The notes: generated by a model not told the origin, from the sequence alone. 64,000 bases of DNA from Flagellimonas zhangzhouensis (GCF_900102925.1 NZ_FNKI01000002.1:992001-1056000); one strand, 5' to 3'. Positions 8,870 through 19,174 are shown, counted from the stretch's first letter. A program made the numbers and translations.

Positions 8870-9928
8870 TCAATAAATTAGTTCAAAGTTGTTGATTCGA
8901 AGTTCGCTACCTATTGCTCCTGTAAAAAAGTCACCCAAAGCACTGGAGGTGAACACTACCGTTATATGGGTTGGAGTATCATCTGCATTGCCCCAAATTT
9001 CTCCTTCCTTAATATTGGCATACTCAAATTCAGGGTCGGAAGCTGATAACGCTCCATATTTAATATTAACCTCTAAAGTGGTCCAATCTGCAACGGTATC
9101 ACCACTTCGGTACCATCCTGTTCCAATTCGAGTAATTTGATTGCCTTCCCTTTTATCTAAAAGGAGGTAAATGTCCATTTCGTCACTGCCTGGGAGTGGG
9201 TTGCCATCGGCATCCAAGTATTCATCTCCAGGAGCATAAGTGTAATCCACTTTAAAGGCTTGCGGACGTGCAGTGAACACGATGCCAAGGTTTACATTGG
9301 CTGCTGGGTCAACAGGGTTTAGTGCACCATCTGTAAATGATCCCGTATAAAATGCTCCAGCTGCCATTCGAACCAAAAATGGAGCTTTGGTGCTCACCAA
9401 TTTAGCTGCAAAATCTCCATTGCCAAGGTCTTCAGGGGTTGTATTTGGGTCGCTAATAATGGTAAGACCTTTGTTGGGTGTATCCCAAACAGTTTCATCT
9501 GCCGAAATACCAGGCTGTTGATATCCACCTGCATCGTACCAATCATTAAAATTGCTGTTTTCGATTTGAGGCTGGGCTTCTGCTACTTCAGCTATTACAG
9601 TCCAAACAGCTTCTGATCCATCTTCTGCCATTACCGTGTAAAGAACAGGTTCACTAAAACCCTGTGCTTCTTCTACGGTAGGGGATATAGTGGCCATATT
9701 GGAGATTTCAATTACAGATGGGACCTTGGCAGAAACATCTTCCCCTATGTTAAATGATATGGAAATACTGCGTTCTTCCGAATTAATGGTAGTACCTGAG
9801 GCCTGCCCAGGAATCTCGAATGTTTTGATTTCCTTTAAATCGGAAAGTCCAAATTTATCATCCTCAATACATCCCAAAAAAAGTATTAAGCAAAATAGAA
9901 AGCTTAAGTTGTACAGTATACTTTTCAT
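8870..9928 (-). CDS. PCMD-domain lipoprotein
   Basis: 352 residues. The signal peptide ends in a lipobox (LILFLGC, Cys at about residue 20), so it is lipid-anchored at the cell envelope. Residues about 30-115 form a small beta domain of the kind found in front of surface binding modules (VIEISNMATISPTVE ... VLYTVMAEDGSEAVWTVIAE). Residues about 120-352 match the putative carbohydrate metabolism (PCMD) domain: NSNFNDWYD, KAPFLVRMAAGAFYTGSF, DEMDIYLLLDKREG, ITVVFTSSALGDFFTGAIGS. It is 35 bases downstream of the outer-membrane barrel gene on the same strand and probably shares its transcript. Likely binds a glycan; a catalytic role is not evident. Confidence 0.82.
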   Translation of the reverse strand: MKSILYNLSFLFCLILFLGCIEDDKFGLSDLKEIKTFEIPGQASGTTINSEERSISISFNIGEDVSAKVPSVIEISNMATISPTVEEAQGFSEPVLYTVMAEDGSEAVWTVIAEVAEAQPQIENSNFNDWYDAGGYQQPGISADETVWDTPNKGLTIISDPNTTPEDLGNGDFAAKLVSTKAPFLVRMAAGAFYTGSFTDGALNPVDPAANVNLGIVFTARPQAFKVDYTYAPGDEYLDADGNPLPGSDEMDIYLLLDKREGNQITRIGTGWYRSGDTVADWTTLEVNIKYGALSASDPEFEYANIKEGEIWGNADDTPTHITVVFTSSALGDFFTGAIGSELRINNFELIY

Positions 9929-9963
9929 CTTGTTTTATTTTGGGATTGATTCATTAGTTGAGA

Positions 9964-10668
9964 TTAAAAATAATAAGCCACCCCAAGCTGGAGGGATAAA
10001 AGGTTAATGTCTAGATTGATGTTGTTTTCTGTAACCTTGGTTTGATTGTCCACATCACCATTCACAGTTTCTGTACTCCATTTGGAGGAAAGCCCGACCA
10101 ATCCAACAGATGTTTCAAAGGCAAAATTCTTATTAAAAAAGATGATGGCCCCAGGTGTTACGCCAAATCTCAACTGATAAAAATCAGTTTCAATTTTCTC
10201 AATCTCATCAACCAAAAAGTCTCTTTGTAGAGATTCACCATAGGTGAAACGTAAATCGGTCTGCACAAAAATTTGAAAGGATCCCGTGCCCAGCGGGATA
10301 TATTTTCGAATATTGGGAATAAAGGAAAATTCCTGTCCCACTCTTTTACTGGTTACTTCGGCACCTTCGCTATTGATGTAGGTAATGTCTTCACGCTCTC
10401 GGCCATAACTACCCCCCAAACCTAAGGTAAAATTGTCATTGATAGCAAAGCCACTCGAAAGTGTGATATTATAATCCAGTTTGTCCTGGTCTTCAATTTG
10501 TCGTAACAATTGATCTTCGTTTTCCGCATTTCGTTGATCTAGAGAAAAGGAGAGGTTTAAATACTTGGTGCCCTTGGTAACTCGGTTGATAGGTGCATAG
10601 GTATCCTGGTATTGCGCAAAGAGTGATGCGGTCATTAAAAAGGTGGACGCAAAGAAAAAATAATTCAT
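9964..10668 (-). CDS. Outer-membrane beta-barrel protein
   Basis: 234 residues with a signal peptide (ending SLFAQ) and about eight amphipathic strands with alternating hydrophobic residues, ending in a terminal aromatic (GVAYYF), the usual signal for the barrel assembly machine. The strands LNLSFSLDQ, YNITLSSGFAINDNFTLGLG and QLRFGVTPGAIIFFNKNFAF are typical of small porin-like or OmpW/OprF-like barrels. It precedes the PCMD lipoprotein gene, so the pair may form a surface unit. Specific cargo or function cannot be read from the sequence. Confidence 0.8.
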   Translation of the reverse strand: MNYFFFASTFLMTASLFAQYQDTYAPINRVTKGTKYLNLSFSLDQRNAENEDQLLRQIEDQDKLDYNITLSSGFAINDNFTLGLGGSYGREREDITYINSEGAEVTSKRVGQEFSFIPNIRKYIPLGTGSFQIFVQTDLRFTYGESLQRDFLVDEIEKIETDFYQLRFGVTPGAIIFFNKNFAFETSVGLVGLSSKWSTETVNGDVDNQTKVTENNINLDINLLSLQLGVAYYF

Positions 10669-10799
10669 GATAGAAAATATATGGGTTACTTCTATCGGGG
10701 GAATCAGTATTAAATTTCCTAAAATTTCAGCAATCTACCGTATTAAATCCCATTTCTTTTTTATATCAAGTGAATGTTCTATTAAGAGTTTTAATAAAA

Positions 10800-10823
10800 A
10801 AAGCCCCCAATATTGGGGGCTTT
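10800..10823 (-). terminator. Rho-independent terminator after the heme lipoprotein gene
   Basis: AAAGCCCCC-AATA-TTGGGGGCTTT hairpin followed on the minus strand by a run of T residues. It sits 20 bases past the stop of the 10844-14245 gene. Confidence 0.85.
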
Positions 10824-10843
10824 GAAAATTTATCTGAAGGTCT

Positions 10844-13800
10844 TTATTTCTCTTTTAGACTACCTAAATACTCGATCAAATCGCGGAGTTCACGCTTACT
10901 AATCATTTTACCCATGGCAGGCATGCCCGAAGGCGCATTTCGTCTGGATTGAATTCGGGTATATGCCACTTCCAAAGGTTCTGCTGCTGAAGTACGTAAA
11001 ATAAGACCTTCTTCATTTTCAGCCTCTAACAAACCTGTTACTTCTTGGCCATTGGTCAAGGTTAGGGTCACACTTCCGTATCCAGGGGAGATTCGTTTGG
11101 ATGGCTCAATTAAGGCTTCCAAAATCTGCTCTCGAGTAAGAATATTGGCAATGTTGTCCAAAGCTGGGCCTACTTTGCCACCAGATCCGTTCAAGGAGTG
11201 GCAACGCACACATTGTGCTGTTGGATTGCTCTCAAAAACCGTTTTTCCTGCCCACCAGCTTCCTCCATGCAAAGTTTCGGTATAAGCACCAGAGCCATAC
11301 CCTTTACTTTTAAGAGATGCCAATTGATTATTGATTTTTGAGGAACCAGTATTGGAGGACGCTTCAATTAAATCTAGCATAACCTCATCATTGATCCCAC
11401 CTCGATTAGCTTGTTGTAATAAACTGGACAATACTGCCTCACTTTTATCCGCTGGCATTTTGGCCAAAACTTCAAGCACGGCTTGTTGCTCACCAATTCC
11501 TCCTTTGCTGAATATTGGATTGACCACATTGGGCAATTCTTCCTTGGAAAGGGATAATTCACCCATTAAGCCCACAGCGGTTCGTCTTACCTGTGCATTT
11601 TGGTCTCCCATCCCCAATCGCATTACTTGGGCAAGTTGATCATAACCTGTGCTACCCAATGCTTTTAATGCTTCAGATCGTACTTCAGGTGAATTATGGG
11701 AACGCATCAACTGCACCAATTTGTTGTCGTAACCAGAAACTTGAAGTGATGCCAATAATTTTAAAGCACCTTGTAAAACTTCAGGGTCATTGTCTTCCAA
11801 GAAAGATGCGATACTGCTTCCCATTTTATTTTGGATGGGTTCCAGAGGTCTCGTTACTTCTCCTAAATGATAACCGTCAACACGGTCCATCACCGACGGT
11901 GAGGTCCATGTGCTCAGTGCGGCCAAGGTTTCGCCCCTTAAAACAGATGGTGTTGATTCATTTTGAGCATAATTGATCAAGTCATCCAATTGTTTTTCGC
12001 CACCCACACGTAGAGCTGAGTTAATCACACGGCGCATTAGCGGTTCGGAACTGAATTTTGGATTTTCCAATAAAGCGGCCAATTCTGGCAGGGCTTCTTT
12101 AATACCTCTGTCATCGTTAATGGCGCGGGCGGCTTCGGTTATAATATATTCATCGGCATCTTTTAAATAAATGGCCACTTCTGGTAATTTCATTCTTCGA
12201 AGGGCCAAAACTGCGGCAATTTTAAGGGAACGATTATCGCTACTTGCTAAATCAACCAAAGGTTGGTCTTTGCCGATTCTAGATAGCGCTAAAACTCCTG
12301 CGTGACGCAAATACACATCTTCATCCGCGTTTTCAGCAATCATATCCAAAAGAGGGTGTACTGCACTCTCCGTTTTTATGCGTCCTAAGGCTTGGGCGGC
12401 ATAAAATTGAATCCTAGGATTTTCGGATTTCAATAATGAAATCATTTTGTCACTGGCTTCAGTATATTTTAAATCGCCTAAAACTTTTAGACATTGAGCG
12501 ATAATTTCCTCATCTGAATCTTCCAAAAGGTCAACCAGTATATCAGCTTTGTCTAGATCTACTGCAGCTTGTTGTCCAATACCCCAAATGGCATGGATTC
12601 GTGCCAATTGATCATTACTTTCTTTGGCGACCTCTTTAAATTTTCTATAGCCCCAAAAGCTGCTTTTTGCCAATTGAAATTGTGCTTTTTGGCGGATACG
12701 CATATCTGGATAGCTCAATAATTCGACCAGTTCACCATTTCCCAAATCTTCAAAATTGGTGGTCATCCATTTTTGGGTTTCCAACCGTTGTTCTGCCAAA
12801 TCGTTTTCATCTTCGGTCACATCCAATTTCCATACCCGACCAGAATTCTTAGTTCCCCAACCATTGATCCAGTCAGCCACATAAAGTGCTCCATCAGGTC
12901 CAAATTTGATGGCCGTAGGCAAAATACCACTAACCATATCCACTTCTGAATTGAGTTCAAAAGAGGCTCCTTTGGGTTTTAGATCGAACGACCAAATGTG
13001 GGATAGGACAGGGTCACCTACAAATTCCACCAAAAAGAATTTATCCACCCACGAAGAGCCCAATGCCGTTCCAGGGTTAAATTGCATCCCTGTTGGGCCA
13101 TTGTGGTAGTTCATAATAGGAGGGATGATGTATGCCGCTTGTCCTTCCCATCTTGGTTTGAACAGTTTTTCATCCATCCAAACCTTGTAGCTGTTGTTTT
13201 TTGGGTCGGTATATTTTCCATATTGCCAATTAGAGCGCCATCCCGCATCAGAACCTTCTACAATATGAACTAAACGCTCACTTTCTCCTTGATGATCTCC
13301 ATCGTTGTCAGAAGAAATGATATTTCCGTACTTATCAAAAACAAATTCGTGGGTGTTTCGAAGTCCATGCGCAAAGATTTCGAAACTGCTTCCATCTGGG
13401 TTGCTCCGAACAATTACGCCTTGATTTGGATATTCGTATCGATTGCCTTCTTTATCGGTAACATTGGCACCAATATCTCCAATGCCCCAGTACAGTTTTC
13501 CATCTGGTCCCATAATGGCTCCAGACATTCCGTGACCACTAAAACCAATGTGAATGCCAAAGCCAGTGGCCAAAGATGTTTTGGAATCAAAAACTTCATC
13601 TCCATTGGTGTCTTGCATACGCCACATATCAGGGGCAACACCTACAAATAGCTCATCACCATCTACTAAAATTGCATTGGTAACGTCCGATTCCTCAGAA
13701 TGAAAATCATGTACTACTCGAGTTGCCTTTTCAGCGATACCATCCTGATCTGCATCTTCCAAACGCCATACTTCTTCCTCTTCTACGGCGAGATCGCGCC

Positions 13801-14245
13801 AATCGTGTATGCCATCACCATTTAAATCTTCCAGCCAGGCATTCTCCGCGCTTTTTTCAGGAGCGAATGTCTCATGCAAAAAGGCTTTTCGGTCTGCCAC
13901 GGTCTCAAAACTATTGGATGCGGTCATCCAATGCCGATATCCTCGAATATCAAATTCTGAATTTTTTTGTCGGTTGGTGCGGGTAAAAAAGATGCGACCT
14001 TTAGGATCAATATCCATTGCAATGGGATCGGGTGCCAGCGTATCGGGTGCCCATAATTGTATTTGAAGTCCTTTGGCCAATTGCATTGATCCTATGCTTT
14101 CTGATTGCTTTAGCTGTTCATTGAGGTAAGAAGAATCCAGTTCAATGACTAGAGGGGTTTCAACTGGTTTTTCTGATTTTTTTTGACAGGAAACAACAAT
14201 AAGTAATACAATAAGGGCAATGCCAGTTAACGCTTTTGTGCGCAT
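10844..14245 (-). CDS. PVC-type heme-binding lipoprotein: propeller, HEAT repeats, cytochrome c
   Basis: 1133 residues in three parts. A lipobox (IVVSC, Cys20) anchors it. Residues about 50-470 form a sugar-dehydrogenase-like beta-propeller (DIDPKGRIFFT, GPDGKLYWGIGD, HGLRNTHEFVFDKYGNI, GPDGALYVADW). Residues about 480-980 are HEAT-like helical repeats. The C-terminus has one c-type heme motif, CVRCH at 1012-1016, with candidate Met ligands in GMPAMGKM near 1108. This matches the PVC-type CxxCH family first noted in Planctomycetes and also frequent in marine Bacteroidota, thought to be membrane dehydrogenases, perhaps acting on sugars. It lies downstream of a sulfatase on the same strand, each with its own terminator, which suggests glycan use. 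The substrate is unknown. Confidence 0.88.
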   Translation of the reverse strand: MRTKALTGIALIVLLIVVSCQKKSEKPVETPLVIELDSSYLNEQLKQSESIGSMQLAKGLQIQLWAPDTLAPDPIAMDIDPKGRIFFTRTNRQKNSEFDIRGYRHWMTASNSFETVADRKAFLHETFAPEKSAENAWLEDLNGDGIHDWRDLAVEEEEVWRLEDADQDGIAEKATRVVHDFHSEESDVTNAILVDGDELFVGVAPDMWRMQDTNGDEVFDSKTSLATGFGIHIGFSGHGMSGAIMGPDGKLYWGIGDIGANVTDKEGNRYEYPNQGVIVRSNPDGSSFEIFAHGLRNTHEFVFDKYGNIISSDNDGDHQGESERLVHIVEGSDAGWRSNWQYGKYTDPKNNSYKVWMDEKLFKPRWEGQAAYIIPPIMNYHNGPTGMQFNPGTALGSSWVDKFFLVEFVGDPVLSHIWSFDLKPKGASFELNSEVDMVSGILPTAIKFGPDGALYVADWINGWGTKNSGRVWKLDVTEDENDLAEQRLETQKWMTTNFEDLGNGELVELLSYPDMRIRQKAQFQLAKSSFWGYRKFKEVAKESNDQLARIHAIWGIGQQAAVDLDKADILVDLLEDSDEEIIAQCLKVLGDLKYTEASDKMISLLKSENPRIQFYAAQALGRIKTESAVHPLLDMIAENADEDVYLRHAGVLALSRIGKDQPLVDLASSDNRSLKIAAVLALRRMKLPEVAIYLKDADEYIITEAARAINDDRGIKEALPELAALLENPKFSSEPLMRRVINSALRVGGEKQLDDLINYAQNESTPSVLRGETLAALSTWTSPSVMDRVDGYHLGEVTRPLEPIQNKMGSSIASFLEDNDPEVLQGALKLLASLQVSGYDNKLVQLMRSHNSPEVRSEALKALGSTGYDQLAQVMRLGMGDQNAQVRRTAVGLMGELSLSKEELPNVVNPIFSKGGIGEQQAVLEVLAKMPADKSEAVLSSLLQQANRGGINDEVMLDLIEASSNTGSSKINNQLASLKSKGYGSGAYTETLHGGSWWAGKTVFESNPTAQCVRCHSLNGSGGKVGPALDNIANILTREQILEALIEPSKRISPGYGSVTLTLTNGQEVTGLLEAENEEGLILRTSAAEPLEVAYTRIQSRRNAPSGMPAMGKMISKRELRDLIEYLGSLKEK

Positions 14246-14339
14246 TTGTTTAGGGTTTGATTGAGTTAAGAGGGAAAAGGTATAAAATTAACGGGATTAT
14301 AATCACACTACGCAAAGTCATTTTGTTGTATAAATGAAA

Positions 14340-14360
14340 AAGCCCCTATTAAAGGGGCTT
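14340..14360 (-). terminator. Rho-independent terminator after the sulfatase gene
   Basis: AAGCCCCTATTAAAGGGGCTT hairpin with a T-run on the minus strand, 23 bases beyond the sulfatase stop codon. Confidence 0.8.
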
Positions 14361-14382
14361 AATTTTTTTGTTCAGATGATTC

Positions 14383-16110
14383 TTATTCTTTGTTTTTAGA
14401 GTTTTCCCATTTTTCCACGATAGGTTCCAAAATATCATCTTCAACACCGTATACCTTACCTTCTTTGGCAAGTGGCATAAAATCATCAATGTATTTTTGG
14501 CTCAACGCTTCTGAATCTCCATATTGTTTACGTAACTCGTCCAGTTTTTGGTGCAATTCTTTTTTAATATCAGCGTAAGCAGGGTCATCGTAATAGTTAT
14601 GCTGTTCCAACGGATCCTTTTTTCTGTCGATCAACTCCCAATAATCCAAATCAAAATAGTAATGGATAAGCTTGTAGTCTTTGGTTATGGCGGCATAATG
14701 CCTGTTCACGTTATGTTCTGATGGATGTTCGTAGTAATGGTAGTAAACTGCTTCTCGATCCCAATTTGCCATATCACCCGTTAATACTGGAACCAAACTT
14801 TCGCCTTGCATATCCTCGGGTTGTGAAGCTCCTGCTACATCCAAAAATGTTTGGGCAAAATCCAAGTTTTGCACCAATTCATCAGAAACGCTTCCAGCTT
14901 TAACTCGATTTGGCCATGAAACCAATAGGGGTGTCTTCAAACTTTCATCATACACGAAACGTTTATCAAACCAACCATGTTCTCCCAAATAAAATCCTTG
15001 ATCGGAAGTATATACGATAATGGTGTTTTCCATCATATCATTGGCCTCCAAATAATCCAAAACACGCCCAACATTTTCATCCACCGATTTAATGGTGCCC
15101 AAATAATCCTGCATGTACCTTTGGTAGCGCCATTTGGCGATATCTTCCTCGGTCATGTTCGGATATTCCTCCATGAATTTTTCGGCTATTGGTCCATAAT
15201 AGGTATCGAAATTGGCTTTTTGTACGGAATCCATTCTGCCCACGGTAAATTCATATCTGCGTTTATCGAAACCGATTTGTTCCTTTAAGCCCATTTGGTC
15301 CATAACTTCAGGAGCCAACTTGCTATCTGCGGCCCAGCCCATGTCGCCATCAATTTTCATTTCAGCAACTTTAGCAGCGGGCATACCTTCGTGGGTGTCG
15401 AATAGGGTCGTAGGTTCGGGAATAGTTTTAGTAGTGAACTCGGCCATGTGACGCTCAGCCATCAACCAAGAACGGTGTGGGGCTTTATGGAGGTACATTA
15501 ACATAAAAGGCTTTTCCTTTTCACGTTCGTTATCGAGCCAATCCAAGGTCATGTCGGTAACAATATCGGTCACGTATCCTTTGACATTGATTTCTCCTTC
15601 ATTTTTGGTAATAAAATCGGGATTGTAGTAAGATCCTTGTCCTGGAAGAATTTTGAATTGGTCGAACCCTTTAGGGTTGTTGCCAAAATGAAGCTTCCCG
15701 AACATAGCAGTTTGATAGCCCGCCTTTTGCAATAGCTGTGGAAAGGTAACATTGGTCGTGTCGAAAGGAGAGACATTATCTATTTTACCATTGATATGGG
15801 AGTGTTTACCAGTTAAAATGGTCGCCCTTGAAGGTGCACAGATGGAATTGGTTACACTTGCATTGGTGAACAACATACCCATTTTGGCAATTCTATCAAT
15901 ATTGGGTGTCTCGATCAAGCTGTTATCGTAAGCGGAAATGGCCTGATATGCGTGATCATCAGACATGATAAATACAATGTTTGGCCGCTGTTGAGGTTCC
16001 TCCTTTACTTCAGATTTGCATCCTATTAAAAGCGAAAGGCAAAAGATAATAATAGGCAGTAACCTTATATTTTTTAATGCGATTTTAGGTTGGTGAATTT
16101 TTAAATGCAT
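14383..16110 (-). CDS. S1-family sulfatase lipoprotein
   Basis: 575 residues; hydrolyses sulfate esters, most likely on algal polysaccharides. The lipobox LLIGC (Cys31) predicts envelope anchoring. The calcium-site aspartates are in IVFIMSDDHAYQ (Asp51, Asp52), and the formylglycine signature is NSICAPSRATILTGKHSH with Cys91 as the residue modified by an anaerobic or FGE-type maturase encoded elsewhere. Downstream HGWFDKRFVYDESLKTPLLV is a normal S1 segment, and the C-terminal half (YYHYYEHPSEHNV, KLIHYYFDLDYWELID) is the usual C-subdomain. Positioned before the PVC-type heme lipoprotein gene. No SusC/SusD pair is in the window, so this is not a classical utilisation locus. Confidence 0.92.
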   Translation of the reverse strand: MHLKIHQPKIALKNIRLLPIIIFCLSLLIGCKSEVKEEPQQRPNIVFIMSDDHAYQAISAYDNSLIETPNIDRIAKMGMLFTNASVTNSICAPSRATILTGKHSHINGKIDNVSPFDTTNVTFPQLLQKAGYQTAMFGKLHFGNNPKGFDQFKILPGQGSYYNPDFITKNEGEINVKGYVTDIVTDMTLDWLDNEREKEKPFMLMYLHKAPHRSWLMAERHMAEFTTKTIPEPTTLFDTHEGMPAAKVAEMKIDGDMGWAADSKLAPEVMDQMGLKEQIGFDKRRYEFTVGRMDSVQKANFDTYYGPIAEKFMEEYPNMTEEDIAKWRYQRYMQDYLGTIKSVDENVGRVLDYLEANDMMENTIIVYTSDQGFYLGEHGWFDKRFVYDESLKTPLLVSWPNRVKAGSVSDELVQNLDFAQTFLDVAGASQPEDMQGESLVPVLTGDMANWDREAVYYHYYEHPSEHNVNRHYAAITKDYKLIHYYFDLDYWELIDRKKDPLEQHNYYDDPAYADIKKELHQKLDELRKQYGDSEALSQKYIDDFMPLAKEGKVYGVEDDILEPIVEKWENSKNKE

Positions 16111-16200
16111 TGTGAATTGTTTGTTTAGTTATTTTATGTGGGTAAAAGGTAAACAATAACTCTTGGGTTTATTATAGAAATTATGATAATTCTGAATCAC

Positions 16201-16965
16201 CTAATTTTGACTTTGCATTTCTAACTGAATCAAATCCAAAATCTCGTTGATCAATTTTAAAATTTCTTTTTGACTGGTCAAGGTAATATTGTAGTACACC
16301 ACACTGTTCTCTACCAAGTTTTCAAACTCCAAAGATGATAACATTGTATTATTGGAGACTACAAAACCAGATTTTGGAATTTTCAAGTTTGTTTTAGACT
16401 TTGATAAATTGAAATTATCCACGTTGAGCCAACTTCCATTTTTGATAACAAATTGGATCACATCCGATTCAGCTTCTTCCATGTAACCTTCCTTACGTGC
16501 TAATTTTTCAAGGTTTGGTTCCCATGATGATAGCTTACTTCTTAACTCCACATTTTTTAAAATCCCTAGGTTTCCAGAACTGATTAAATCGTTTAAAAAT
16601 CCATTTTGGGCATCGAATACAGGTCCACTTACCGTGGCAATTAGTAAACTATCCAAAAGAAAATTATCCGAATCCTTGTTTCCTGTGAAGTTTAGAATCT
16701 CAACACTTTTATCAATGTTTGATTCCATGGCTTTAATTACTCCTTCCAGTTCCGCCTTGTTCAATTCAAAATCCCCTTTTAGATTGTACAAAGTTTCTTG
16801 TTCTAGTTTACTTTTTTTGATGTTGTCATTCCAATTGTTGATTTGAAGGGCAATCAAGATACCTATTACCACAAGTACTATTTCACCAATGGCATATGTA
16901 AGGTACTTACCAGTTTTTCCTTCTGAGAGTAAATTTTGACGGATTTTTCGAAAGAATTGGAGCAT
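16201..16965 (-). CDS. DUF6090 family membrane protein
   Basis: 254 residues starting with the family hallmark: basic FFRKIRQNLLSEGKTGKYL, then one membrane helix (about 24-44) and INNWND directly after it. The remainder is helical and soluble, probably on the periplasmic side. The family is abundant and often multicopy in Flavobacteriaceae; its function is unknown. It stands alone between the sulfatase and a 397-base spacer. Confidence 0.88.
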   Translation of the reverse strand: MLQFFRKIRQNLLSEGKTGKYLTYAIGEIVLVVIGILIALQINNWNDNIKKSKLEQETLYNLKGDFELNKAELEGVIKAMESNIDKSVEILNFTGNKDSDNFLLDSLLIATVSGPVFDAQNGFLNDLISSGNLGILKNVELRSKLSSWEPNLEKLARKEGYMEEAESDVIQFVIKNGSWLNVDNFNLSKSKTNLKIPKSGFVVSNNTMLSSLEFENLVENSVVYYNITLTSQKEILKLINEILDLIQLEMQSQN

Positions 16966-17362
16966 TGGAGGTTAGTTTTTTTAAAGATATGGTTTTTGAA
17001 GTATCAGGATGAACGATAATTCTTTTTTAAACGATTTTCATGTTTGTGTTAACCGTTTCAAACCAATTTAACAATTCAATTAAATTTCAGTAAATGAAAG
17101 AATTAACCCACCGTTTTATTGAACTTTCACTCTTAAACAAGTTCACTGATTCTAAAGAGTTTACTTTTTCGGTACACTTAAATAGTTTACCTTATTAACC
17201 CTTTTTTACACCTAAGATGAAGTTCTACTTCTCAATACCGATTGACCACTATTCCCTCCTTTCACCGAAAAGCCAATTTTTTATAAATGGAATTTTCCTA
17301 CATTTAAATGCAAACTAACATATTAATATATCCAAACCTATCTATCAACCAATAAACCTTAC
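16966..17362. other. AT-rich spacer between divergent genes
   Basis: 397 bases without a supported gene. The sequence is AT-rich with scattered TTTCAC/AAATG strings and must contain the promoters of the flanking divergent genes. I see no repeat, RNA gene or strong hairpin in it. Confidence 0.5.
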
Positions 17363-19168
17363 ATGCACATTTCAAAAACTAAACTCACCAAACATCTTCT
17401 ATTATTTGTATCAATTTTTATTAGCTCATGTTCAAGTGGCGAAGACCCTGAGTCTCCAATACCAGAAACACCTTCGAATGCAACCTGTGATGGAACTATT
17501 TCTTTAGCACTGCAGGGAATAGGAAGTGATTACATAAACCTAAGTTGGACCACAGATGGTGATTTTTCTACATTCGATATTGAATATGGAGCAAAGGGTT
17601 TTGCCCTTGGTCAAGGGACAAGATTGCAAGCGACCACAACTTCAATTGAACTCCAAAGCCTAGAGCCAAATTCTGAATATGATGTTTATGTTCGAGGACT
17701 TTGTTCTGAGAGTAATGGACAATGGACAACCGCTTCAACCTATTTAACATATAAAGATGAAAATATTTTTGAAGGAAATGTATCACTAAATAACCAAGAT
17801 GAAGTTGATGCATTTGGCGCCAATGGCTATACAAAGATCAATGGAAATTTAATTATATCTGGATTTTGGAATCCAGTAGAACCTTATATAGTTGATTTGA
17901 GTTCATTGGAAACTATAAGTGAAATAACAGGAGCGCTTAGTATTGAGGCAAATACCAAATTAGAACTTTTGGATGGGTTGGATAATGTAGAATATGTTGG
18001 ACAACTTTGGTTAACTTTAAATCCAGAGCTAGCCTCAATTGAAGCCTTAAGTAGTCTAAAAGAAATCACGGGATATTACGATATGGAAAATGTTGAATAC
18101 CCAGCACTACTTAGAGTTCAATCTTGTTCCAAGTTGACGAATCTTGAGCCTCTACATAATATCCCTGAGGTTGATTACCTCATCCTCGAATCTAATAACG
18201 AATTGACTAATATCAACGGATTGCGAGGTATTACCAATGTTACCAAAGATGTAAACATTAGAAGTAATCTTAAGTTGAAATCATTAAATGGCTTAAATCA
18301 ACTTACAACTGTAGGCGAAAATTTTTATCTGTCGAATCCAGAGCTAATCTCCTTGGAAGGGCTTGAAAATCTGGGAACTGTTGGAAAAACTATGGAATTG
18401 CTTGGTAATAATAAATTAATTTCTATAGCTGAAATCGATAATTTGGAATACGTTGATGAATTGATAATCGTGTCTGTTGAAAACCTCGAAAGCCTTGAAG
18501 GTATTAATCTAAATGCTATTCAAAATAGGTTGGCATTAGCATCAATAGGTGGATTTACAGATTTCACGGGCATTTCTGGAGATATAACATCTGCAAGTAT
18601 AGAAATAACAAATTGCTATAATCTTTCATATTTAACAGGTTTGGAGAGTCTCGAGTCAGCTGGTCAGATTTATTTATCAGGTAATAGCGAATTGAAAAAC
18701 CTTGTTGGACTTCAGGGATTGACAACTATTGACAACCAACTTCACATTGAGGGCAATAACCAAATCACTTCCTTAAATGGTTTGGAAAATTTGGCATCAG
18801 TAAATGATATTGAATTAATAAATAACTACAGTTTGGATAATATTGCTGCTTTAGCGGGTTTGAATAATGTTGTTAGTAATATTGATATTAGTGATAATTA
18901 TAATCTCTCATCATTAGAAGGTTTGGAAAACATTGCAGATGTTAATCGAATAATTATTTATAGAAATAATGTTTTGGAAAACCTTTCTGGCATGGAAGGG
19001 GTAAGAAGTGTTCAAGATAGAGTATTAATAAACTACAATAATAGTCTCAGTGACTTTTGCGCTCTTGGTGATTTGTTTAGTATTGGTGGGTTTTCTGGAG
19101 AGTGGTTTGTTAATGGTAACATACTTAATCCTACTATTGAAGATATGCAAAATGGCATTTGTAATTAA
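17363..19168 (+). CDS. Lipoprotein with FN3 domain and receptor-L-type leucine-rich repeats
   Basis: 601 residues. Lipobox FISSC (Cys23) gives an envelope anchor. Residues about 40-130 are a fibronectin type III domain (YINLSWTTDGDFSTFDIEYG, LEPNSEYDVYVRGLC). From about 150 to 570 the chain is built from repeats of roughly 24 residues of the kind L..L.GL..L..V...I.I..N..L.S/N, as in eukaryotic receptor L domains and bacterial surface copies. It lacks a type IX sorting domain at the C-terminus. It probably binds a surface ligand or host/prey partner. It sits at the left edge of an accessory-looking region; the stop codon is only six bases before the first copy of an 18-bp direct repeat. Confidence 0.8.
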   Translation: MHISKTKLTKHLLLFVSIFISSCSSGEDPESPIPETPSNATCDGTISLALQGIGSDYINLSWTTDGDFSTFDIEYGAKGFALGQGTRLQATTTSIELQSLEPNSEYDVYVRGLCSESNGQWTTASTYLTYKDENIFEGNVSLNNQDEVDAFGANGYTKINGNLIISGFWNPVEPYIVDLSSLETISEITGALSIEANTKLELLDGLDNVEYVGQLWLTLNPELASIEALSSLKEITGYYDMENVEYPALLRVQSCSKLTNLEPLHNIPEVDYLILESNNELTNINGLRGITNVTKDVNIRSNLKLKSLNGLNQLTTVGENFYLSNPELISLEGLENLGTVGKTMELLGNNKLISIAEIDNLEYVDELIIVSVENLESLEGINLNAIQNRLALASIGGFTDFTGISGDITSASIEITNCYNLSYLTGLESLESAGQIYLSGNSELKNLVGLQGLTTIDNQLHIEGNNQITSLNGLENLASVNDIELINNYSLDNIAALAGLNNVVSNIDISDNYNLSSLEGLENIADVNRIIIYRNNVLENLSGMEGVRSVQDRVLINYNNSLSDFCALGDLFSIGGFSGEWFVNGNILNPTIEDMQNGICN

Positions 19169-19174
19169 TCTTTC

